Assembly (NCBI GenBank): GCA_958417225.1
Contig: CATZCM010000038.1
Coordinates: forward strand, 1-11,991
Reading direction: 5' to 3'
DNA length: 11,991 nt
DNA from: an uncultured Eubacteriales bacterium
GTDB lineage: Bacteria > Bacillota > Clostridia > Oscillospirales > Acutalibacteraceae
Below, piece by piece: positions 7,662-11,991 of this stretch. A program made the translations under genes and the position numbers. Under the pieces are notes generated by a model, which did not search any database, was not told where the DNA came from, and saw only the letters and a program-made list of their open reading frames with translations. Positions within the stretch are counted from its first letter, which is position 1. Every line of letters begins with the position of its first letter.

Positions 7662-8387
7662 TCACATTTCCCAGTTATGAAAAACATTTTGAACATCATC
7701 ATTTTCTTCAAACATATCCAAAAGACGTTGCATTCTTGAGCAAGTTTCCTCATCTTGAATTGTTGTATATGTAGTAGGTATCATCTCTACATCCGCAGAC
7801 ATAAACGTATAGCCCTTTGAAGAAAGATCATCTCTCACACCAGTAAAGTCTTCTGGTAAGGTATAAACTTCAAATACATTTTCATCCGATTCAAAATCAG
7901 ATGCCCCTGCCTCAAGCGCATCTTCCATTACCTTATCTTCCTCAAGACCCTCACGGTCAATCACAATAACACCTTTTTCTTCAAACATGAACGATACACA
8001 ACCAGGAGTTCCCATATTTCCGCCAAATTTGTCAAAGTAGTGTCTTAAATCCCCAGCAGTTCTATTTCTATTATCCGTAAGTGCATCCACTATGATTGCC
8101 ACACCACTTGGACCGTAACCTTCATATCGAATGCTTTCATATTTTTTATCTGATCCTTCACCCGCCGCCTTTTTTATAATACGCTCAATATTATCATTTG
8201 GTACATTATTAGCCTTCGCCTTTGCTATACAATCTCTCAACCGAGAATTTACCGCAGGATCAGGTCCTCCTCCTTCTCGTACTGCTACTGCCAGCTCTCT
8301 ACCAACCTTTGTAAAAATTTTTGCTCTAGCTCCATCCGTCTTTTCTTTTTTTCTTTTTATGTTACTCCATTTCGAATGCCCAGACAT
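7662..8387 (-). CDS. yebC: YebC/PmpR-family translation or transcription regulator
   Basis: This 241-residue protein is a full-length member of the YebC/PmpR (TACO1) family. It opens with the hallmark MSGHSKWSNIKRKK and continues with the conserved ANNVPNDNIERIIKKAAGE segment at about residues 59-77. Next come the YEGYGPSGVAIIVDALTDNRNRTA block (about 88-111) and the GGNMGTPGCVSFMFEEKG block (about 118-135). Work on the family reports roles in relieving ribosome stalling at proline-rich stretches, and older reports describe DNA-binding regulators. Which applies here cannot be told. The ATG is preceded by a strong GGGGGAGG and overlaps the stop codon of the upstream flavoprotein gene by one base (TAATG), indicating translational coupling. 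It is the last gene of a probable four-gene operon. Confidence 0.97.
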   Translation of the reverse strand: MSGHSKWSNIKRKKEKTDGARAKIFTKVGRELAVAVREGGGPDPAVNSRLRDCIAKAKANNVPNDNIERIIKKAAGEGSDKKYESIRYEGYGPSGVAIIVDALTDNRNRTAGDLRHYFDKFGGNMGTPGCVSFMFEEKGVIVIDREGLEEDKVMEDALEAGASDFESDENVFEVYTLPEDFTGVRDDLSSKGYTFMSADVEMIPTTYTTIQDEETCSRMQRLLDMFEENDDVQNVFHNWEM

Positions 8388-9022
8388 TACCTTATTGCCT
8401 CCCCCTTAAAAATTGACTTTGGTGCACCACAAATAGGACACACCCATTCGTCCTGCAAACCGTCGAAATCATCATCATACTCATATCCGCATATTGGACA
8501 ATGGTATTTTAAATTTCTACCACCAACATATGTAGGCGCATTAATCGGTACCGTTCCTTTCAAAACATCCTTATAATACGCATACGTCATTGGTACCCCA
8601 ACTACATCCTTACTAAAATTAGTTACGATTGATAAAAACAACGTATGAGTATCCATCTCTACGCTATCTATAACCTCACATCTCATAAATCCACAAATAT
8701 CTTCCCGTATCACAGGTAATCCATCTGGTAAAAGGTCATATGCTACATTTGTAAGTTTATCTTGATTTCGCCCAGAGGTAAATCCCAACATTCCAATCAC
8801 AACTCCAGAAGTGTTTTTTGATGCAATTGATATTGTAAATGCTTTTTCCTTTTTAATACATTTATTTGTATAATTATCATGATTAACACTAACTGCTATA
8901 ATTTGCGGATCAGACGAAACTTGAAACACTGTATTAACTATACTCGCACAAGGATAATTCTCACCCTTTACTCCTAATATATACATTCCATATGATAGAG
9001 CATCCAATGCATCACTATTCAT
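8387..9022 (-). CDS. Flavin reductase-rubredoxin fusion (high-molecular-weight rubredoxin type)
   Basis: Residues about 1-165 form an FMN-binding split-barrel flavin reductase-like domain, with typical segments YGMYILGV near the start, SIVNTVFQVSSDP, GFTSGRNQDK and PMTYAYYKD. A C-terminal rubredoxin-like domain carries two CPICG knuckles with Cys at 175, 178, 195 and 198 to hold one iron. The same architecture occurs in Hrb of Moorella, an NAD(P)H-dependent electron donor to flavodiiron proteins that remove O2 or NO. A similar cytosolic redox role is inferred here. Only 16 residues separate the cysteine pairs, against about 29 in free rubredoxin, so this is a shortened rubredoxin. The start follows AAAAGGAGGTG at 9030-9040. 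The stop overlaps the yebC start by one base. The HIT gene lies 65 bases upstream. Confidence 0.93.
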   Translation of the reverse strand: MNSDALDALSYGMYILGVKGENYPCASIVNTVFQVSSDPQIIAVSVNHDNYTNKCIKKEKAFTISIASKNTSGVVIGMLGFTSGRNQDKLTNVAYDLLPDGLPVIREDICGFMRCEVIDSVEMDTHTLFLSIVTNFSKDVVGVPMTYAYYKDVLKGTVPINAPTYVGGRNLKYHCPICGYEYDDDFDGLQDEWVCPICGAPKSIFKGEAIR

Positions 9023-9087
9023 TCAAAACACCTCCTTTTATAAAACTTTTCACATTGTTTTAATCAAACTCCATTTACAAAAAAAAT

Positions 9088-9429
9088 TTATCCTGCTGGC
9101 CACATCATTTTACGACCACCTAACAAATGAAAATGCATATGCATTATACTTTGCCCCCCATCTTGGCCACAATTATTTACTATGCGGTAACCAGACTCAG
9201 CTATATCTTTAGCAATCGCAATTTTTTTAGCCACCTTAAAAATATGACCTATAATAAACGCATCCGTAGGTAAAAGTTCGTTCACTGATGCAATATGTTT
9301 TTTAGGAATAATAATTACATGAACCGGCGCCTGTGGGTTTAAATCATCAAACGCAACAACTAAATCATCCTCATACACTTTCTGAGAAGGCACTTCCCCA
9401 GAAGCTATTTTACAAAAAATACATTCCAT
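9088..9429 (-). CDS. HIT-family (HinT-like) nucleotide hydrolase or transferase
   Basis: This 113-residue protein is a histidine-triad protein of the HinT branch, which hydrolyses AMP-NH2-type phosphoramidates and related nucleotide conjugates in the cytosol. The triad H-M-H-F-H-L-L is at residues 97-103, preceded by the conserved GQDGGQS and followed by the terminal WPAG. The N-terminus has the usual CIFCKIASGE with a Cys pair at 3 and 6 that can bind zinc. I choose the ATG at 9427-9429, because MECIFCK is the normal family start and AGAAGGAGTG lies about 10 bases before it. A longer frame to 9477 overlaps the upstream gene and adds unrelated residues. The upstream membrane protein gene stops seven bases before this start, so the two are tightly coupled. 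Confidence 0.95.
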   Translation of the reverse strand: MECIFCKIASGEVPSQKVYEDDLVVAFDDLNPQAPVHVIIIPKKHIASVNELLPTDAFIIGHIFKVAKKIAIAKDIAESGYRIVNNCGQDGGQSIMHMHFHLLGGRKMMWPAG

Positions 9430-9436
9430 ACTAAAA

Positions 9437-9685
9437 TCACTCCTTCTTACAAAGCTTAACAAGTAAACTTCCTCCAAATATTATTACTATAAAATAATTA
9501 AATGGCATTGTAAACTCATTACGCGGCCAAATAATATTGCAAACAAAACATACTACAAGACTCAAGCATTGCGACAAAAAAAAGAATGACAATAATCTAT
9601 AAAATGACAATTGGCGAAATCTTGGTGTAAAAAAAACAATCGATATCCCAAGACAAATTATTGACGCTAATACCATAAGCCACAT
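9437..9685 (-). CDS. Small three-helix membrane protein, unknown function
   Basis: This 82-residue hydrophobic protein has three probable membrane segments, at about residues 2-19, 31-52 and 58-77, and a basic tail (KLCKKE). I choose the ATG at 9683-9685 because GGAGGG lies about 8 bases upstream. A longer frame to 9754 would run into the mgsA terminator hairpin. It is the first gene of the probable operon with the HIT, flavin reductase-rubredoxin and yebC genes, and its stop overlaps the HIT ribosome binding site. I do not recognise the family. The MPFN segment before the last helix faintly recalls the hxPhN pattern of BofA-type proteins, but the rest does not match well. Confidence 0.65.
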   Translation of the reverse strand: MWLMVLASIICLGISIVFFTPRFRQLSFYRLLSFFFLSQCLSLVVCFVCNIIWPRNEFTMPFNYFIVIIFGGSLLVKLCKKE

Positions 9686-9726
9686 AAAGCATCCCTCCAT
9701 TTTTATCACTGCAAGCCATACATACG

Positions 9727-9769
9727 AAAAATGCTGCAAAACGTGATTTTTCACAAGTAAGCAGCATTT
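9727..9769 (-). terminator. Rho-independent terminator of mgsA
   Basis: On the minus strand AAATGCTGC (9761-9769) pairs perfectly with GCAGCATTT (9729-9737). A smaller nested hairpin, GTGA (9751-9754) with TCAC (9743-9746), sits in the loop. The T residues at the end of the stem and beyond form TTTTT. It begins 18 bases after the mgsA stop and separates mgsA from the downstream four-gene operon. Confidence 0.8.
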
Positions 9770-9786
9770 ATTATACAGCGTAGAAC

Positions 9787-10191
9787 TTACATTTTGGGAC
9801 TAAGTACATTACGCCAATCAAGATCTCCTCTTTCCAGACCATGAATTAGCACTTCGCCTGTTGCAATATTCGTAGCAACCGGTATATTATGCATATCACA
9901 TAATCTCAATAGATTAATTTCATTTGGCTCATGTGGTTTCGGCTTTAGTGGATCTCTAAACATTAAAAGCATATCAACTTCATTACAAGCAATGTGTGCT
10001 GCAATTTGTTGATCTCCTCCCTGAGCACCACTCAAGAATTTTTGTACATGAAGTCCTGTAGCTTCTGCCACCATCTTTCCTGTCGTTCCAGTAGCACATA
10101 AATTATGCCTACTTAACACTCCACAGTAAGCAATACAAAACTGTACCATTAATTCTTTTTTTGCATCATGAGCAATAAGAGCAATATTCAC
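9787..10191 (-). CDS. mgsA: Methylglyoxal synthase, with one altered active-site position
   Basis: Methylglyoxal synthase converts dihydroxyacetone phosphate to methylglyoxal and phosphate, a bypass that relieves sugar-phosphate stress. The 134-residue protein shows the family landmarks: LIAHD at 5-9, the phosphate-binding ATGTTG at 33-38, GGDQQI with the catalytic Asp at 60, FRDPL with Asp 80, PHEP with His 87, and NIPVATN at 102-108. The position of Escherichia coli Asp101 is Asn 90 here (codon AAT), and the usual SGPxGGDQQ reads SGAQGGDQQ. Whether activity is kept is unknown; it could also be a lineage-typical variant. The start is GTG (10189-10191) with AGGAGG at 10200-10205, eight bases upstream. 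It is transcribed alone, divergently from the mecA-like gene, from a sigma-A promoter at 10259-10287. Confidence 0.94.
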   Translation of the reverse strand: MNIALIAHDAKKELMVQFCIAYCGVLSRHNLCATGTTGKMVAEATGLHVQKFLSGAQGGDQQIAAHIACNEVDMLLMFRDPLKPKPHEPNEINLLRLCDMHNIPVATNIATGEVLIHGLERGDLDWRNVLSPKM

Positions 10192-10258
10192 TTTTTAGTC
10201 CTCCTAATTTAATTTTTCCAATTTATTAAGTTAGCTTGCTTTTACACAACCTATTAAT

Positions 10259-10287
10259 ATGATATCATAAAAAATCAAAATAGTCAA
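10259..10287 (-). promoter_or_regulatory. Sigma-A promoter of mgsA
   Basis: On the minus strand TTGACT (10282-10287) is followed after 17 bases by TATCAT (10259-10264). Each box differs from consensus at one base. Transcription would start near 10252, giving a leader of about 60 bases before the GTG start. Confidence 0.75.
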
Positions 10288-10340
10288 AGATTTTTAAATT
10301 TGGATTAAGAAAAAAATCGAATAAATTTTTGGTTACTATT

Positions 10341-10346
10341 TATAAT
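10341..10346 (+). promoter_or_regulatory. Candidate -10 box of the mecA-like gene
   Basis: A perfect TATAAT lies about 65 bases upstream of the mecA-like reading frame. No good -35 box is found at 16-18 bases upstream (the best is around CGAATA). The promoter is therefore either weak or dependent on an activator. Confidence 0.45.
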
Positions 10347-10368
10347 ACGTTCATAGTAATTTAATTTT

Positions 10369-10382
10369 ATGGAACGTTCCAT
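10369..10382. promoter_or_regulatory. 14-base palindrome, candidate operator of the mecA-like gene
   Basis: ATGGAACGTTCCAT is a perfect palindrome between the candidate -10 box (10341-10346) and the ribosome binding site (10406-10410). It would lie about +16 to +29 in the transcript. That is a typical place for a repressor to block transcription. The regulator is unknown. The core GAACGTTC lacks the four-base gap of a Bacillus-type LexA box. Confidence 0.4.
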
Positions 10383-10411
10383 CAAACCATAATATTATAT
10401 TAGTAGGAGGT

Positions 10412-11014
10412 ATGTTTTATAGATTGGAGGTGGCAGTTATAAAAATAGAGCGAATTGGAAAACGAAAAGTACTCATAATTATCCCTCAAAATGAGGTTAA
10501 TTTGTTAAGTACAAAAATCCAATGCCCTGAAACGCAAGATAACTCCTCTTTTGAATTAATCCAAAAAATTTCAAAATTTTTAAAAAAAGAAAAAATCCTC
10601 TTCGAAAGCAAAAATAAAGCCATAATAGAATTGCTGCCACAAGATGGTGGTTATGTAATTTTTATAACGCTAAACAATAACGCTCCCTCTCGCAACCGCA
10701 AAATCTACAGAATAAAGGGCATAACAGAACCCGTAATATTCAAATTTCAAACCGTGGAAGACCTAATACTAGCCGTTAATAACCTAAGTAAATACAAAAA
10801 CAAAATATTAAAATGTCACTTAATTGGGAAAAACGGTAAGTATTTCTTCATAATACACCCTAATGGATCACTGTTTGAAAAAATTAAATTTATAATGTGC
10901 GAGTATGGCAATCTTGTCGGAAAAGGGGATCATCTTTGTGCCGCTCTAAAGGAACAAGGAAAAATTCTTATCGAAGATGACGCCCTACAAACACTCAATA
11001 AATACTTTAGCTAA
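10412..11014 (+). CDS. mecA: MecA-like ClpC adaptor protein
   Basis: MecA proteins bind substrates and activate the ClpC unfoldase for ClpCP proteolysis. The C-terminal domain (about residues 105-198 of this frame) is recognisable by MCEYGN at 162-167 and by the conserved final block with GKILIEDDALQTLNKYF at 183-199. The N-terminus shows the usual IKIERIGKRKVLI. The 200-residue length is near the family norm of about 200-220. The start is uncertain. The ATG at 10412 is only one base from its AGGAGG, and family alignment favours initiation at the later IKIERI. There a second GGAGG (10426-10430) sits eight bases before an ATA codon at 10439. Alternatives are TTG at 10424 and GTG at 10430. A terminator follows at 11065-11100. 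The gene is divergent from mgsA. ClpC itself is not in the window. Confidence 0.85.
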   Translation: MFYRLEVAVIKIERIGKRKVLIIIPQNEVNLLSTKIQCPETQDNSSFELIQKISKFLKKEKILFESKNKAIIELLPQDGGYVIFITLNNNAPSRNRKIYRIKGITEPVIFKFQTVEDLILAVNNLSKYKNKILKCHLIGKNGKYFFIIHPNGSLFEKIKFIMCEYGNLVGKGDHLCAALKEQGKILIEDDALQTLNKYFS

Positions 11015-11064
11015 TATTAAAAATTTAAAATAAAAATCGCGCTACAACAATAAATAAAATTTTT

Positions 11065-11100
11065 CGGGTAACATAACTTTCGTTGCCCGGATAATTTTTT
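11065..11100 (+). terminator. Rho-independent terminator of the mecA-like gene
   Basis: CGGGTAAC (11065-11072) pairs with GTTGCCCG (11082-11089), including one T-G wobble, around a nine-base loop. GATAATTTTTT follows on the plus strand. It lies about 50 bases past the stop codon at 11014 and before the secG promoter. Confidence 0.75.
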
Positions 11101-11185
11101 GCCTTGTTGATATGCAAAAGCGTAACATAACCTATCTTTATCATGTTAATCTACTTTTTTCACATAAAAAAATTAAAAGAAACTC

Positions 11186-11214
11186 TTGAAAAAATCAGTA
11201 ATGTATGTTAATAT
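11186..11214 (+). promoter_or_regulatory. Sigma-A promoter of secG
   Basis: TTGAAA (11186-11191) is followed after 17 bases by TAATAT (11209-11214). A TG dinucleotide at 11206-11207 makes an extended -10 element. Transcription would start near 11221, about 36 bases before the secG start codon. Confidence 0.65.
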
Positions 11215-11256
11215 AAGTATGTAATATGTGATAAACTTTTTAAGGAGGTGTTTTCG

Positions 11257-11508
11257 TTGACAGTTTTAGAAATTACATTGGGCGTGTTTTTACTTTTATT
11301 CTCCATAGCAATAGTCGCAGTCGTACTTTTTCAAGAAGGTCAAGAACAACAAGTAGGTGCAGTAGCTGGAGGTGCCGATACGTTTTTAGAAAAAAATAAA
11401 TCAAGATCAGCTGATGCTTTCCTAGAAAGATGGACTAAGTTTATTGCAATTGGATTCATGATCTCAGTAATCGCTGTAAATATCCTTTCTCATTTTAAAA
11501 TAATTTAA
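11257..11508 (+). CDS. secG: Preprotein translocase subunit SecG
   Basis: SecG is the small third subunit of the SecYEG export channel in the cytoplasmic membrane. The 83-residue product has two membrane helices, about residues 5-25 and 60-79. They flank the typical cytosolic loop with LFQEGQEQ, the small-residue stretch GAVAGGADTFLEK and a following SADAFLERWT segment. I choose TTG at 11257 as the start because AAGGAGG ends eight bases before it. A longer frame beginning with GTG at 11248 would start inside the ribosome binding site. It is a single-gene transcription unit with its own promoter and terminator. The rnr-smpB genes that often follow secG in Firmicutes are absent. Confidence 0.93.
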   Translation: MTVLEITLGVFLLLFSIAIVAVVLFQEGQEQQVGAVAGGADTFLEKNKSRSADAFLERWTKFIAIGFMISVIAVNILSHFKII

Positions 11509-11538
11509 AGATTCAACTTTTATAATAATTAAACAAAT

Positions 11539-11573
11539 ATAGCTTGTCATGTATGACAGGCTATTCTTTTTTC
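11539..11573 (+). terminator. Rho-independent terminator of secG
   Basis: ATAGCTTGTCAT (11539-11550) pairs with ATGACAGGCTAT (11553-11564), with one T-G wobble in a 12-pair stem, followed by TCTTTTTTC. It lies 30 bases past the secG stop codon and is the clearest terminator on the plus strand. Confidence 0.9.
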
Positions 11574-11703
11574 TAAGCTAAAGTTTTATTTCTTCTAAGA
11601 CCTCATACATAATGACATTTAACCACTTTAAAATTCTAAAAACTCACCACTTATATGATATTTTGTGATATAGGATCGTACAGGTATATCAAAACCTTTT
11701 TGC

Positions 11704-11752
11704 AAAAATACGCAACTTACAACTTTTCGCATTTGCTAAATTGTAAGTTGCG
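11704..11752 (-). terminator. Strong hairpin, terminator of the right-edge gene
   Basis: CGCAACTTACAA (11711-11722) is the exact reverse complement of TTGTAAGTTGCG (11741-11752), a 12-pair stem with an 18-base loop. On the minus strand TATTTTTGC follows. On the plus strand the following sequence (CTTTCTATTTTC) is also T-rich, so it may act in both directions. It serves the minus-strand gene ending at 11807. The DNA between 11574 and 11806 otherwise holds nothing I can identify. Confidence 0.75.
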
Positions 11753-11806
11753 CTTTCTATTTTCATCTGCATTTTTAAATGTTTTATTCTTTTAAAACAC
11801 TTAGTA

Positions 11807-11991
11807 CTAAATTTTTCCCTTTAATCTTTTCTTAGCAAAACGCCGACGACGACGATCTTCTTCCAAAATCATGTTGAACGTACGATTAGCCGCATCCAAC
11901 TCCTTGGAATAATATACTCTAAATGAGAACAATCCACGATCATCTGATTCATACACTAGCCACATACCATTTTCAGAGCGTACCCCTATTT
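11807..11991 (-). CDS. 3' end of an unidentified minus-strand gene (partial)
   Basis: Only the last 60 codons and the TAG stop (11807-11809) are inside the window; the start lies beyond the right edge. The visible tail has an aromatic, beta-like part (MWLVYESDDRGLFSFRVYYS). It ends in a helical, strongly basic segment with five consecutive Arg residues (RRRRRFAKKRLKGK). The frame stays open to the edge while the other two minus-strand frames contain stops. The codon pattern looks like coding DNA and a strong terminator follows. The family is not recognised. The basic tail could bind RNA or DNA, but this is only a suggestion from composition. Confidence 0.65.
   Translation of the reverse strand, partial: IGVRSENGMWLVYESDDRGLFSFRVYYSKELDAANRTFNMILEEDRRRRRFAKKRLKGKI

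Noticed and set aside
8131..8576. Two plus-strand frames over yebC and the flavin reductase-rubredoxin gene
   Set aside because: Both are antisense shadows of strongly conserved minus-strand genes.
9430..9477. N-terminal extension of the HIT protein
   Set aside because: It adds residues unrelated to the family, overlaps the upstream membrane protein gene, and a proper ribosome binding site precedes the internal ATG at 9429.
9686..9754. N-terminal extension of the small membrane protein
   Set aside because: It would place the start inside the mgsA terminator hairpin, while a good ribosome binding site precedes the ATG at 9685.
1..11991. CRISPR array, tRNA, rRNA, insertion sequence or phage genes
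   Set aside because: No regularly spaced direct repeats, tRNA-like cloverleaf, rRNA segment, transposase or integrase motif was found on either strand.

Overview
This window looks like chromosomal DNA from a low-GC, spore-forming, anaerobic member of the Clostridia. The evidence is SpoIVA and a SipL-like DUF3794/LysM protein, a flavin reductase-rubredoxin fusion typical of strict anaerobes, a MecA adaptor, strong AGGAGG ribosome binding sites and A/T-rich intergenic DNA. The order Oscillospirales is a reasonable guess, but the sequence does not prove it.

Layout from left to right. Positions 1-320 are non-coding and contain inverted repeats. Positions 321-3389 carry a minus-strand spore-envelope pair, sipL-like then spoIVA, behind a candidate sigma-E promoter at 3422-3450. 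Positions 3509-7276 hold one very large minus-strand gene for a 1255-residue exported protein of unknown function. It has its own consensus sigma-A promoter (7400-7428) and its own terminator (3455-3487), so it is an isolated transcription unit. Positions 7662-9685 hold four closely spaced minus-strand genes: a small membrane protein, a HIT protein, a flavin reductase-rubredoxin protein and a YebC/PmpR-family protein. Terminators at 9727-9769 and 7553-7581 bound this probable operon. Position 9787 onward holds mgsA (minus) and a divergent mecA-like gene (plus), followed by secG (plus), each with its own terminator. The right edge holds the 3' end of an unidentified minus-strand gene.

Functionally, SipL and SpoIVA are physical partners in building the basement layer of the spore coat on the forespore surface, so their adjacency is meaningful. 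The four-gene operon and mgsA/mecA/secG are housekeeping or stress functions (translation regulation, nucleotide hydrolysis, redox, glycolytic bypass, Clp proteolysis, protein export). The accessory element is the 1255-residue protein. It has an export signal, no recognisable enzyme domain, a short Cys/Asp/Arg/Asn-containing motif in the middle and degenerate ankyrin-like helix pairs at its C-terminus. It is the best candidate for something undescribed. No tRNA, rRNA, CRISPR array, transposase or phage gene was seen.
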